Origin: Streptomyces sp. SAI-127
GTDB taxonomy: Bacteria; Actinomycetota; Actinomycetes; Streptomycetales; Streptomycetaceae
Length of the DNA stretch: 64,000 nucleotides
Assembly (NCBI RefSeq): GCF_029894425.1
Contig: NZ_JARXYJ010000001.1
Coordinates: 992,001 to 1,056,000 of the forward strand
Direction of reading: 5' to 3'
In this document: one piece after another, positions 1 through 8,553 of the stretch
Position numbering within the stretch: the stretch's first letter is position 1
Layout of the letters: every line of letters begins with the position of its first letter
The notes under the pieces: model-generated
Told to the model about the DNA's origin: nothing
What the model saw: the letters and a program-made list of their open reading frames with translations, nothing else
Databases searched by the model: none
Made by a program: the position numbers and the translations under genes

Positions 1-1
1 C

Positions 2-184
2 GAACTGACCGACTGGGACGACGGAGAAGAGGCCGGTGTCACCGTCGGTCTGCGGATCAGCGGGCTGGAGTGCCCGACGTTCGAGGCGACCTGGAAGCGA
101 TCCAAGCACCCCGCCCTGCGCTTCGGCCTGCGGCTCCCGGCGGTGGCCGACCCGGCCGACCACCTGTTCCGCGTCGATTTCTGA
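2..184 (+). CDS. C-terminal fragment of an unrecognised protein
   Basis: An open frame enters from the left edge and stops with TGA at 182-184, giving the last 60 residues of a protein that starts outside the window. The visible part is rich in charged residues (begins ELTDWDDGEEAG, ends FRVDF) and has no membrane segment or motif I recognise. It lies 50 bases before the DUF3592 gene on the same strand, so the two may be co-transcribed. No function is proposed. Confidence 0.6.
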   Translation, partial: ELTDWDDGEEAGVTVGLRISGLECPTFEATWKRSKHPALRFGLRLPAVADPADHLFRVDF

Positions 185-234
185 GCGCCCGGAGCGAAAG
201 CGGGCCGAATTCTCCTGGAGGGGGCGGGACTTGG

Positions 235-1089
235 ATGGGCGTGGACGACGTACTGAGACTGTGGTGGGTGCTGCCCACGGGCCTGGCACTGCTCGGCTAC
301 GGGCTTGCCCTGGTCGGTCTGACCCCGGCCCAGCGAGCGGTCTGGGTGAAGGGGCGGATCGTGGAGGTGGGGCAGCCGGCGCACGGCGCCTCCAAGCGGG
401 CCGGGATACCGGTGACGATCGCGTTCCGGGAACCGGCCACCGGTAAGAAGTTCGCCCTGTCGAACGTCGGCAAGCACGGCGACGCGGTCGAGGAAGCCTG
501 GGTGGGCCGTGAGGTGGAGGTGCGCCACCCGCACGGGCGGCCGCACCAGTTCCGCGTGGTGCTGCACAGTCCGGAGGACAAGAACGGCCGGTACGGCCCG
601 TACTGCACGGTGGTCCTGCTCCTCATCGGGCTGGTCATCCACGCGACCGTGCTGTGGGGCTACCCGTGGGCACTGCTCGGCTTCGGCACCCTGGTCACGG
701 TCCTCGCGGCACTCAGCCCCGACATCCGCACGGCCCGCGCCCGCGACGCCCTGCTGGCCCATGCCATCGCCGTCCCGGCGCGTGTCGTGGCCGTCACCAG
801 GGACGTCTACACCGACGGGGAGGGCGACGAGATCATCAATCACGCCCCCGTCGTCCGCTTCACCACCGTCGAGGGCACCGAGGTCACCGTCCTGTCCCGG
901 GACGGCATCCCCGACCCGAGCCAGTCCCTCGGCCGCCGGCTCACCATCCACTACGCCCCCTCCGACCCGGCCGTCTACACACCCGACCCCGCGGCCGACC
1001 GCCGCGCCAACGAGAGGGCCGTCGGCACGATCATCATCCTGCTGATCGCCGGAACAGCGGCGGCCGTGACCGGCGCCATCCTGCTGTGA
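235..1089 (+). CDS. DUF3592-type membrane protein
   Basis: A 284-residue protein. Start chosen at ATG 235 because a purine-rich GGAGGGGG lies just upstream; the open frame extends back to 70 without one. There is a membrane helix near the N-terminus (residues 8-28), a soluble beta-rich segment, a hydrophobic hairpin around residues 125-160, a second soluble segment and a last helix at the C-terminus. The two soluble segments look like a duplicated DUF3592 unit, the second carrying the typical V-x-F-T-T-x-E-G pattern. The family is found in bacterial membranes and has no defined biochemical role. Position and length are sound; function is unknown. Confidence 0.75.
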   Translation: MGVDDVLRLWWVLPTGLALLGYGLALVGLTPAQRAVWVKGRIVEVGQPAHGASKRAGIPVTIAFREPATGKKFALSNVGKHGDAVEEAWVGREVEVRHPHGRPHQFRVVLHSPEDKNGRYGPYCTVVLLLIGLVIHATVLWGYPWALLGFGTLVTVLAALSPDIRTARARDALLAHAIAVPARVVAVTRDVYTDGEGDEIINHAPVVRFTTVEGTEVTVLSRDGIPDPSQSLGRRLTIHYAPSDPAVYTPDPAADRRANERAVGTIIILLIAGTAAAVTGAILL

Positions 1090-1120
1090 CAGCCCGCGGA
1101 CCGGACTCCTGGCCGACAGC

Positions 1121-1147
1121 GGCGGCAGCGGCGGCAGCGGCGGCAGC
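1121..1147. repeat. Three tandem copies of GGCGGCAGC
   Basis: The 9-base unit GGCGGCAGC is repeated exactly three times. It sits in the 263-base gap between the convergent DUF3592 gene and the dehydrogenase ending at 1353. Read in one frame it would encode Gly-Gly-Ser, but no gene covers it. An inverted repeat (GGCCCG/CGGGCC near 1217-1240) in the same gap could end transcription from either side. Confidence 0.6.
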
Positions 1148-1352
1148 GGGGGAACGATCACGTGACAAGCCGTGGGTTCTTCCTGTCACCTGCGTCGAGC
1201 CCGTCACTACGGCAGGCCCGCTCCTACGACGGGCCCGACTCGACGACAGCGGCGGGCAGCGTGCTCACGCGGCGGCCCGATCAGCCCACGGCGGGCCGCC
1301 TCGTGCTCTCCCCCGGCGTCCCCTGTCGTGAGAACTCGCGGTGCCTTTCTGG

Positions 1353-2528
1353 TCACGCGGAACGACCAGACGAAGCCAGGACCGGGGTCTCGGGCAGGTG
1401 GGGGTAGGCGGCCGCCCGGTGCTGGAAGGAGAGGATCTTGGGGTTCTGGACGACGCCGTCACGCATCTCGATGGCCTTGCGGATCGTGACGTCGGTGTCC
1501 CATGCCGTAGGGCCGCTCATGACCTTGCGCATGTACGGAAGGAGCGCCTCACTGATCTCCCAGGTGGCGGAGTTCCACAGGTGGGACGGGCTGTGATCCA
1601 CCGCGTAGTAGTGGCAGCCCGGACCCACCTCGTGCATGGGCTCGCCGAAGGTGGTCGGGCGGGCGAAGGTGAAGCCCATGCCCTCGTCGCAGGCGACGTC
1701 GACGAAGAAGGTGCCCGGCCGGAACAGGGCGAGTTCCTCGTCCATGACGAAGGTGAGCGGTGCGTCGGTGTCCTGCAGGACACAGTTGACGATGATGTCG
1801 AACCCGGCCAGATACTCCGCCAGCGGCATGGAACCGGCCGCCGTGACCGCCCGCAGGCGCGACGGATCGTCCTCCTGCTCCTCGAAGTGGGCCATCACGA
1901 CCGAGGGCATCGGCGAGGCCACCGCCGCGGCGGCGCGCTGGGTGAGCACCGTGACATCGGTGACCCCCATGGCGCCCAGTCCCGTGACTGCTCCGCGCGC
2001 CGTGGCTCCGAAGCTGATGACCACCGCGCGCAGGCGGCGGCCGTAGTGTCCGGTCAGCCCGCCGAGCTGCAGGGCATGCAGTACCGAGCAGTAACCGGCG
2101 AGCTCGTTGTTCTTGTGGAACACATGGACGCTGAAGGCGCCCGTGGAGGTCCAGTGGTTCATGGCCTCCCAGGCGATCAGGGTCAGGCGTCGGTCGATGC
2201 CGAGCTGGGTCATCTTCTCGTCCTGCACGCAGTGCGGCCATCCCCACAGCACCTGGCCCTCGCGCAGCGCGGAGACGTCGTCATGCGTCGGTTTGGGCAG
2301 CAGCACGATGTCGCTCTCGGCGACGAGTCGCTCGCGGGAACGCAGGCCGGCCACGAGCGGTCGGAGCGCGTCGTCGGCGACGCCGAACCGCTCGCCGTAC
2401 CCCTGTTCGAGGAAGATTCTCTCGCGTATGTCCGGGGCGATCCGGTCGAGGTGGGCGGGGTGCAAGGGCAGGCGGAACTCGTTCTCCTTGCGGGAGGAGG
2501 CGAGTACTCCGAGGCTCATCAGACTCAT
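1353..2528 (-). CDS. N5-(carboxyethyl)ornithine synthase-like dehydrogenase
   Basis: A 391-residue protein of the alanine dehydrogenase/saccharopine dehydrogenase-like superfamily. The N-terminal domain opens with SLGVLASSRKENEFRLPLHP, the pattern of N5-(1-carboxyethyl)ornithine synthase and alanine dehydrogenase, followed by a Rossmann-type NAD(P) domain with the VISFGATARGAVTGLGAMG loop near residues 175-195. The family member from Lactococcus condenses ornithine with pyruvate and NADPH. The substrate here is inferred from family resemblance only. Start is ATG 2528 or ATG 2519; a longer frame back to 2798 lacks family-like residues. It diverges from the desaturase gene across a 425-base gap. 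Confidence 0.7.
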   Translation of the reverse strand: MSLMSLGVLASSRKENEFRLPLHPAHLDRIAPDIRERIFLEQGYGERFGVADDALRPLVAGLRSRERLVAESDIVLLPKPTHDDVSALREGQVLWGWPHCVQDEKMTQLGIDRRLTLIAWEAMNHWTSTGAFSVHVFHKNNELAGYCSVLHALQLGGLTGHYGRRLRAVVISFGATARGAVTGLGAMGVTDVTVLTQRAAAAVASPMPSVVMAHFEEQEDDPSRLRAVTAAGSMPLAEYLAGFDIIVNCVLQDTDAPLTFVMDEELALFRPGTFFVDVACDEGMGFTFARPTTFGEPMHEVGPGCHYYAVDHSPSHLWNSATWEISEALLPYMRKVMSGPTAWDTDVTIRKAIEMRDGVVQNPKILSFQHRAAAYPHLPETPVLASSGRSA

Positions 2529-2953
2529 ACGGGTGCGGCTCTCTTCCGACCGGATGCGAGGCACTCCGGCCTTTGCCGTTCCCCGAGGGCGACGCCGCAA
2601 CGGATGACGGCGTACGAAGTGCACTCGGTACGTCAACCGTACTCCCCTCAGGGTCCCCGAACCGACCCGTCGGGGCCTCGCCGGCCCCTTCGCCGCCCAA
2701 CCGGGAACTTGCCCGATCCCAGGGACGTTGTAGCGACTGGTTGTAGCTGAAGAAGGAACGCCGAAGTGGTTCACCGGCGGCCAGGGCCCGAAGGGCATGC
2801 AGGCCGACCGGTTTCGCGCGTTCCGAGGGCCCCGATTCCGAGGCAGGCCCGTGCGCGGGTCTGCGTCGCGCTGCTTCCGTACAGGCTTCTCTCGCCCCAG
2901 CGCCCTGCCCCCGCGCCGACGGCGACGGCACCCACGTGTTCGAAAGGAATTCC
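2529..2953. other. Intergenic region between divergent genes
   Basis: A 425-base region that must hold the promoters of both flanking genes. It contains a direct repeat of GTTGTAGC at 2727-2734 and 2740-2747 (13-base period). Short frames here lack ribosome binding sites and look like chance. Just before the desaturase start is a clear AAAGGAA ribosome binding site (about 2943-2949). Confidence 0.5.
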
Positions 2954-4045
2954 GTGACCATAGACACCGTCAACCGGGGCACCGAGCCGGCGGACCACAC
3001 AGGGACGACGGAACTCTCGCCCAGCGGTCGGGGCAGTGACTACGCCGCGCTGTCCCGCGAGGTGAAGCAGAGCGGGCTGCTGAGGCGGCGGCCGGGCTAC
3101 TACTCCGTCAAGGTCGGCGCGAACCTGCTTCTCCTGGCCGCCGGATGGACGGCGTTCGCCCTGATCGGGCAGTCGTGGTGGCAGCTGGTGACCGCCGCCT
3201 TCCTCGCGGTGATGTTCACCCAGACCGGGTTCATCGGGCACGACGCCGGACACCACCAGATCGCCGCCTCCAAGCGCGTCAACAACCTGTTGGGCCGGGT
3301 GCACGCCGACCTGCTGATCGGGCTCAGCTACGGCTGGTGGATCTCCAAGCACAACCGGCACCACTCCCACCCCAACCACGTCGACCGCGACCCCGACATC
3401 GCCGACGGCGCGATCGCGTTCACCGAGGACCAGGCCCGGGTCCGGAGCGGGGCGTACGCCTGGCTGGCCCGCCACCAGGCCTGGCTGTTCTTCCCGATGC
3501 TGCTCCTGGAAGGACTAGCCCTGCACGTCGCCGGCGTACAGGCACTCCTCGAACGCACCGGCAACGCGAACTCGCGCAAGGCCAAACTGACCGAGGCGGG
3601 ACTCCTGACGGCTCACGTCGCCGGCTACCTCGCCGCCCTGTTCCTGGTCCTGTCCCCCCTCCAGGCCGTGGTCTTCCTCCTCGTCCACCAAGGGCTGTTC
3701 GGGCTGTACATGGGGTGCTCATTCGCCCCCAACCACAAGGGCATGCCGATCTTCGGCAAGGACGACAGGATCGACTTCCTGCGTCGTCAAGTACTCACCT
3801 CGCGCAACATCCGCGGCCACCGGTTCACCGACTTCGCGCTCGGCGGACTGAACTACCAGATCGAGCACCACCTGTTCCCGTCCATGCCGCGGCCCAGCCT
3901 GCGCCATGCCCAGAAACTCGTACGCTCCTTCTGCGCCCGGCACGGCATCGCCTACCACGAGACCGGGCTCTTCGATTCCTACGCCCAGGTGCTGCGCCAC
4001 CTCCACGCGGTCGGCGGCCCTCTCCGACCCGAGCTGGAGTACTGA
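2954..4045 (+). CDS. Membrane fatty acid desaturase
   Basis: A 363-residue diiron desaturase. GTG 2954 is the chosen start because AAAGGAA precedes it closely; a GTG at 2936 is in frame but lacks a site. Three histidine boxes are visible: HDAGHH at residues 96-101, HNRHHSH at 133-139 and QIEHH at 302-306. The QIEHH form of the third box is typical of front-end and delta-6-like desaturases as well as many actinobacterial acyl-CoA or acyl-lipid desaturases. Four or so hydrophobic helices separate the boxes. It should introduce a double bond into a fatty acyl chain using electrons from a ferredoxin or flavoprotein. No reductase gene is adjacent. Confidence 0.85.
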   Translation: MTIDTVNRGTEPADHTGTTELSPSGRGSDYAALSREVKQSGLLRRRPGYYSVKVGANLLLLAAGWTAFALIGQSWWQLVTAAFLAVMFTQTGFIGHDAGHHQIAASKRVNNLLGRVHADLLIGLSYGWWISKHNRHHSHPNHVDRDPDIADGAIAFTEDQARVRSGAYAWLARHQAWLFFPMLLLEGLALHVAGVQALLERTGNANSRKAKLTEAGLLTAHVAGYLAALFLVLSPLQAVVFLLVHQGLFGLYMGCSFAPNHKGMPIFGKDDRIDFLRRQVLTSRNIRGHRFTDFALGGLNYQIEHHLFPSMPRPSLRHAQKLVRSFCARHGIAYHETGLFDSYAQVLRHLHAVGGPLRPELEY

Positions 4046-4079
4046 TCCCTCACACCTGGCGGGTTGGTCGTGGTTGTTT

Positions 4080-5078
4080 TCAGCCAGGTTGGAAGAACGC
4101 GAGCATTTTCTGGGCGGCATCGGGCGACGTCAGCAATTCCTGGATGTCCGCGGACATGCGGGCGGCGGCGCTGGTGCGTTCGAACATCTCGCGTTCGTAC
4201 TCTTCGACGGCGGCAGGAAAGTCGTCCGGGTGCGCGGCCAGCGCGAGACCGAGCAGGGCGCCGTCGAGCAGTGCCATGTTGGCGCCCTCTCCCACCGGCG
4301 GCATCAGGTGCGCGGCATCGCCGATCAGCGTGACGTCTGGCCTCGACGGCCACGTCAGTCCGATCGGGAGAGCGCTGATCGACCGCGGCACGACCGTGTC
4401 GTCGCAGGCCGTGATCAGCGCGGTGACCCGTGAGTCCCAGCCGGGCAGCAGGTCGATCAGCCGCGCCCTGGCGGCGGCCGGGTCGTCGAACGGGATCCCG
4501 CTCGTGGTGAACCAGTCCTCGGCGGTGTTGTAGAAGCTGAGGCCGATACGCACACGGCCGTCGCCGTTGCGCTGGGCCCCCAGCGATATTCCGTTGCCGA
4601 GCACCCAGTAGTTGCCGCGCCCGACCATCGCCGCGAGGTCGGGATGCGTGCGATCGATGCCGGGAATGCCGACCTCGACGACGTTCTGGCCGATGTGCGC
4701 CGGGCGAGCGTCGGTGAGCAGCGCGCGGACCCGGGACTGCGCACCGTCCGCGCCGACCAGCAGGTCGTATGACGCACTGCTGCCGTCGGCGAAGTGCAGC
4801 AGGCCCTCGTCGGCGGATGTGAACGCGTGCCCCCAGCGCACCACGTCTTCGGGGAGGGAATCCAGCAGCAGGTCGCGCAGGTCGGCGCGGTCGACCTCGG
4901 GTCGATCGAGCGGGGCGTCGTCGGGTGTGTCCTCCTGGAGCAGCAGAGTGCCATCCGGCTCGAGAAGACGCATGTCCTGCCCGTCACCCCGGGCAATCGC
5001 GTAGAACTCGTCGAGGCCGTCGCGGGCGGCCCTGGCAAGCGCCGCCCGCGGGAGGCAATCGGCGTGGGTCGCGCCGGT
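4080..5078 (-). pseudogene. FAD-dependent aromatic-type monooxygenase, N-terminus missing
   Basis: The frame encodes the C-terminal two thirds of a flavoprotein monooxygenase (FAD_binding_3 family). It includes the family GD motif (DVTLIGDAAHLMPPVGEGAN) and the DLLVGADGAQS motif. The N-terminal GxGxxG dinucleotide fold, about the first 80 residues, is absent. Family-like residues (GLDEFYAIARGDGQDMRLL) run back to about 5030, upstream of the first in-frame ATG at 4973, and the frame then hits the TGA that ends the DoxX-like gene at 5079-5081. A 297-residue product from 4973 could be made but would lack its FAD anchor. I regard it as a 5' deletion remnant. Confidence 0.75.
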
Positions 5079-5338
5079 TCAGTGCTGCCGCTTGCCGTGG
5101 TAGCGCTCGGCGAGGCGGGCGAGTGCGACGGCGGCGAGCAGGAGGCCGAAGTCGCGCAAGGCGATGTCGTAGTAGTCGGGGATGGTCAGGAGGTTGACGA
5201 TGATGCCCGCCAGCCAGCCGGCCACCAGCCAGGCTCCGAAGCGGGGCGCAAGGCCCACGGCGATGCCGGCGACGACTTCGATCACGCCCACGGCGTACAT
5301 GGCCGCCTGGGCGCTGCCGGGAACGACGTCGTTGATCC
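5079..5338 (-). pseudogene. DoxX-like membrane protein, 5' end missing
   Basis: The minus frame ending at 5079 encodes a hydrophobic C-terminal piece of about 85 residues (AAMYAVGVIEVVAGIAVG, then further helices and LARLAERYHGKRQH), like the last helices of DoxX/DUF4267-type small membrane proteins. Upstream of about 5338 the frame is antisense to a LysR remnant and no longer family-like. The start and first helices are gone. Its stop codon abuts the truncated monooxygenase. Confidence 0.6.
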
Positions 5339-6044
5339 AGGGCGCGCACGAGCTGGCCGCGCAGATCGCCACCCCGCTCGACGCGCTCGCCACCCTGGAG
5401 GACACCGGCGCCACGGCCGGGCCCGTGCACCTCGCGGGCCCTTCGGAGCTCCTGTGCGTACGCGTTCTGCCCGCCCTCGCCCCCTCGTCACCGACGGCGT
5501 CCAGCTGCGCGTCGCCCAGGGCCTGCCCGAACCGCTCATCGAGGAGATGCGCACCGGCCGTCATGATCTCGTCATCGCCACCCGGCGCCCGCGCGGCCGC
5601 GCCCTGCAGTCCGTGCCGCTCGCGGACGAGGAATACCTCCTGGTCGCAACTCCCGGCTGGGCGCAGCGCGTTGGCGGACATGCGCAGGCTGACGACCTGT
5701 GCGCCGCTCTTCGCGAGGTCCCGATGGTCACCTACGCCGAGGATCTCCCCATCATCCGCCGCTACTGGCGCACGATCTTCGGCAAACAGCACACCGCCCA
5801 CGCAGCCGTCGCCGTCCCCAACCTCTACGCCGTCCTCTCGGCAGTCAACGCCGGAGCCGGCTACAGCGTCCTGCCCCGCTCCCTGTGCCAAGACCACCTC
5901 GACTCCGGCCGCCTGACCCTTCTGCACGATCCGGAGGAGCCACCCCTGAACACCCTCTTCCTTCTCCAGCGCCCCCGCGCCGAGGCCAACCCCGATGTCC
6001 TGCGCGTACGCGAGCGGCTACGAGAGGCGGCCCACGCCTGGTAG
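5339..6044 (+). pseudogene. LysR-family regulator, HTH missing and frameshifted
   Basis: Only the linker and substrate-binding domain of a LysR regulator remain. The first part (ELAAQIATPLDALATLED to VRVLPALAP) is in one frame and the rest (LVTDGVQLRVAQGLPEPLIE to the stop at 6044) in another. The frame change falls in the run of five C at 5480-5484 and fits a one-base deletion. The roughly 85-residue winged helix is absent; the sequence turns into the DoxX-like fragment at about 5338. The gene cannot encode a DNA-binding regulator. Confidence 0.8.
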
Positions 6045-6149
6045 CAACTGATGTGACCCGCCGTGCGGGTGTCCAGTCTCGTTGGATCTTGCGTGGCGCC
6101 GCGTCAGGAGTTTCTAAGCGCGTGAAGCATGTGGTGATCGTGACGGTCG

Positions 6150-6190
6150 GGGTGTCCCGGCTTGGTCAGCGATCCCCTGACGGAACACCC
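6150..6190 (+). terminator. Hairpin downstream of the LysR remnant
   Basis: GGGTGTCCCG (6150-6159) can pair with CGGAACACCC (6181-6190) with one mismatch, enclosing a second pairing GTCAG/CTGAC. There is no U tract, which is common for Streptomyces terminators. It lies 105 bases after the LysR stop. Confidence 0.4.
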
Positions 6191-6294
6191 TGACACACCC
6201 ATCCAACTCGTCTGCAGAAAAGGGTTGGAGCAAGGCGGCGCCCCGCTGCTACGGTCCTGATGGACCGTGAAGCCGTCATATGGAGGTGAGACCC

Positions 6295-6348
6295 GTGAAC
6301 ACAGTTACCCATGGGTGCTCCCTCAACCCGTCACGGTCCGGCGGCTGA
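6295..6348 (+). CDS. Possible 17-residue leader peptide
   Basis: GTG 6295 follows GGAGGTGA, a perfect eight-base match to the 16S anti-Shine-Dalgarno sequence, at ideal spacing, and opens a 17-codon frame (MNTVTHGCSLNPSRSGG) ending at TGA 6346-6348. It stops 55 bases before the acetyltransferase start. The ribosome site is better than that of most genes in the window, so translation is likely. A hairpin lies between it and the next gene, as in translational or transcriptional attenuators. I infer a leader peptide; no sequence family supports this. Confidence 0.45.
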   Translation: MNTVTHGCSLNPSRSGG

Positions 6349-6360
6349 CGTTCGGTGTCG

Positions 6361-6397
6361 CCAGGAGCGCCTGAGATCGCGGCACTCCTGGAGGGAG
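6361..6397 (+). promoter_or_regulatory. Hairpin overlapping the acetyltransferase ribosome binding site
   Basis: CCAGGAG (6361-6367) pairs with CTCCTGG (6385-6391). The 3' arm shares its last two bases with the GGAGGGAG ribosome binding site at 6390-6397. Folding could reduce access to the site; a ribosome paused on the upstream 17-codon frame might change the fold. Confidence 0.4.
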
Positions 6398-6403
6398 ACT
6401 CCG

Positions 6404-7195
6404 ATGAACACAAAGCCTTTCACATCCGGCCTGAGCGAGAACGCGGTGACGATCACGCGCGTCGCGGACAGGCAATGGCATGCACTGGATGACGACCTGG
6501 TGGTCGGTCGCGGGCATGCGCACCACCGGCCCGACGGACGCTTGTTCGTCAGCATCGACGCCTGGCACGACGCCATCTTCGACCGGCTCGCCGAGGCGAT
6601 GCTGGCGGAACTGCCGGCGCCGCTGTACACGGTGGTCGACGAAGCCGACGTCGAGCTGACGGCAGGCTGGCGGCGGGCCGGCTTCACGGTCCGGCGCCGC
6701 GAGTGGGAGTACGTCGTTCCGACCGACCCGCGGGTCACAGGGCTCGACGCAGTCGTGCCGCCTCCGGGCGTGACGATCGTGCCCGCCGGTCAGGCGGACG
6801 AGGGCCTGCTGCGAGCGGTGGATCGTGCGATCCGTGACGAAGTCGAGGCGACCGTCGGGTGGCAGTCGATGCCTGCGGAGGTGATCCCCCGCCCCGAGGG
6901 CGACACCATCGTCGACCCGTCGAAGTACGCGGTGGCCGCGGCGCCGGACCGCTACCTGGGTCTCATCCGGGTGGTGACGGTGATCCGGCCGCGTATCGGG
7001 CTGGTCGCGGTCCGGGCCGGCGAGCAGCGCCGCGGCACCGCGCGGGCGCTGCTGGCCCACGCGCTGGGGACGCTGCACCAGTCGGGGTTCGCCGCGGCCT
7101 GGGCCGAAGTCCAGGAGTCCAATCAAGCGGCCTCGGCGCTGTTCGAGGGCATCGGTGCCCGGCCGATGAGCAGCAACCTGGAGCTGGTGCGATGA
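6404..7195 (+). CDS. GNAT-family acetyltransferase
   Basis: A 263-residue protein starting at ATG 6404 behind GGAGGGAG. The C-terminal half has the acetyl-CoA-binding pattern ([19 protein letters not shown], with R-R-G-T in the place of the usual Q/RxxGxG/A), then the later strand-helix unit with Q-E-S-N-Q-A-A. The N-terminal half resembles a second, degenerate GNAT unit, so this is probably a tandem GNAT protein. The substrate cannot be told. Its TGA overlaps the ATG of the IF-1 gene (ATGA), so the two are translationally coupled, suggesting a link with translation stress. Confidence 0.75.
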   Translation: MNTKPFTSGLSENAVTITRVADRQWHALDDDLVVGRGHAHHRPDGRLFVSIDAWHDAIFDRLAEAMLAELPAPLYTVVDEADVELTAGWRRAGFTVRRREWEYVVPTDPRVTGLDAVVPPPGVTIVPAGQADEGLLRAVDRAIRDEVEATVGWQSMPAEVIPRPEGDTIVDPSKYAVAAAPDRYLGLIRVVTVIRPRIGLVAVRAGEQRRGTARALLAHALGTLHQSGFAAAWAEVQESNQAASALFEGIGARPMSSNLELVR

Positions 7196-7416
7196 CGAAG
7201 CACAAGAACGTCATCGAAGTCGAGGGCAAGGTCATCGAGTGCCTGCGCAGCGCCATGTTCACCGTGGAGCTCGAGAACGGCCACCAGGTGCTCGCGCACA
7301 TCAGCGGGAAGATCCGCAAGAACTACATCAAGATCATGCTGGAAGACCGGGTACTGGTGGAGCTCCCGCCGTACGACCTGACGCGCGGCCGGATCGTGTT
7401 CCGGTACCGCAACTAG
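7192..7416 (+). CDS. infA: Translation initiation factor IF-1 (second copy type)
   Basis: A 74-residue S1/OB-fold protein with the full IF-1 signature, including [20 protein letters not shown] and [16 protein letters not shown]-1 binds the 30S A site and helps select the initiator tRNA. It is not in a ribosomal protein operon; it sits alone behind an acetyltransferase, so it is probably an accessory copy beside the housekeeping infA that Streptomyces keep in the ribosomal cluster. Start overlaps the preceding stop by four bases. A strong terminator follows. Confidence 0.93.
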   Translation: MTKHKNVIEVEGKVIECLRSAMFTVELENGHQVLAHISGKIRKNYIKIMLEDRVLVELPPYDLTRGRIVFRYRN

Positions 7417-7446
7417 CGGCGATCGGCACCCTCGGCGACAGCTGAT

Positions 7447-7485
7447 CCTTGCCCCGGTCACGGCGTTTCCGTGACCGGGGCAAGG
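7447..7485 (+). terminator. Perfect 17-bp hairpin after infA
   Basis: CCTTGCCCCGGTCACGG at 7447-7463 and its exact reverse complement at 7469-7485 enclose a five-base loop. It lies 30 bases after the infA stop and should end the acetyltransferase-infA transcript. Confidence 0.85.
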
Positions 7486-7592
7486 TCATGGCTCCGGGGC
7501 GAGCTGGGAAGGTTTCGTAGTCGCGGGCCAGGCGGCAGTGGAGCGGTGCAGGCTGGGCGGCGACCAGGGCCGCAGCCACTTTCTAGGTGTTG

Positions 7593-8540
7593 TCAGGCGA
7601 CGCGGAGGATGCTCTTGCCGTGGGTGGCGCCCCCAGCGAGCCGCTGTACGGCAGTGGCCAGGTCTGCCATGTCGTATTCGGCGGTGATGTCCACGCGCAC
7701 CCGGCCGTCGGCGACGAGGCCGAGTGCACGATGTGCGCTGTCGGCGAGTCGTTCAGGATGAGTCCGGCTGAGCAGGTTGCTGTTGTACGTCACAAGTGAT
7801 GTGCCCCGCATGAGGAGGTCGTTGGCGCCGGCCAGAACGGGTTCGTAGGTGCTGAGGTTGCCGTATGCCACCAGTCGGCCGTGCGGGGCGAGCTGTTCCA
7901 GGGCGGCCTGCCGGGTCGGTCCGCCGACCGGGTCGAGGATCGAGTCGAACTTCTCGTCGCCGAGTGCGGCCGGGACTTCGTCGCGCAGCAGGATCTGGTC
8001 GTAGCCGAACCGGGCGGCGTAGGCGGCTCTGGCGGTACTGCCGACCACGCCGACGATCCGGCCGGCCCCGGCCAGTCGGGCGAACTGGGCGGCCAAGGTG
8101 CCGACCCCTCCGGCGGCGGCGTGGATCAGCACGCTCTCGCCGGGACGAACATGTGTGGCGGTGTTGATCAGGTCGTAGGCGGTCGGTCCACCCCACCCGA
8201 GACCTGCCGCCGTCCGTAGCGAGATGTCGCCGACGTCCATCGTGAGCACGGCGGGTGCTACGACCACCTCGGCGTAGGCGCCTCCCATGGTCAGCGCGGC
8301 AACCGGCTCGCCGGCTCGGCTTGGATCGACACCCTGGCCGACCGCGATGATGTGCCCTGACGCCTCGAAGCCGGGGACGAAGGGACGCGGGACGGGGAAA
8401 TGGCCGTCCCGGACCATGGTGTCGCCCCATTGGATCCCGGCGTGGGCGACGCGAATCGCCACCTCACCGGGGCCGGGGGTGGGCTCGTCGATGTCGGCGA
8501 CCTGGTAGCGGTCTGTGGCGTCGAGAAGAACAGCCTTCAC
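7593..8540 (-). CDS. Zinc-independent quinone oxidoreductase (MDR family)
   Basis: A 315-residue NADPH:quinone reductase-like protein of the medium-chain dehydrogenase superfamily. GTG 8540 is chosen over the longer frame to 8615 because AAGGGG precedes it. The N-terminal GroES-like domain carries the G-x-x-W-G-D-x-x-x-R-x-G pattern, and the cofactor domain has AAAGGVGTLAAQFARLAG near residues 138-155. The catalytic zinc ligands of alcohol dehydrogenases are absent. It would reduce quinones or other electrophiles with NADPH. It diverges from a MarR regulator with a paired inverted repeat between them. Confidence 0.85.
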   Translation of the reverse strand: MKAVLLDATDRYQVADIDEPTPGPGEVAIRVAHAGIQWGDTMVRDGHFPVPRPFVPGFEASGHIIAVGQGVDPSRAGEPVAALTMGGAYAEVVVAPAVLTMDVGDISLRTAAGLGWGGPTAYDLINTATHVRPGESVLIHAAAGGVGTLAAQFARLAGAGRIVGVVGSTARAAYAARFGYDQILLRDEVPAALGDEKFDSILDPVGGPTRQAALEQLAPHGRLVAYGNLSTYEPVLAGANDLLMRGTSLVTYNSNLLSRTHPERLADSAHRALGLVADGRVRVDITAEYDMADLATAVQRLAGGATHGKSILRVA

Positions 8541-8553
8541 AGTTACAGCCCCT

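Noticed and set aside
4054..4089. Hairpin ACCTGGC/GCCAGGT between the desaturase and monooxygenase remnant
   Set aside because: Only 7 bp with a 22-base loop; too weak to call a terminator.
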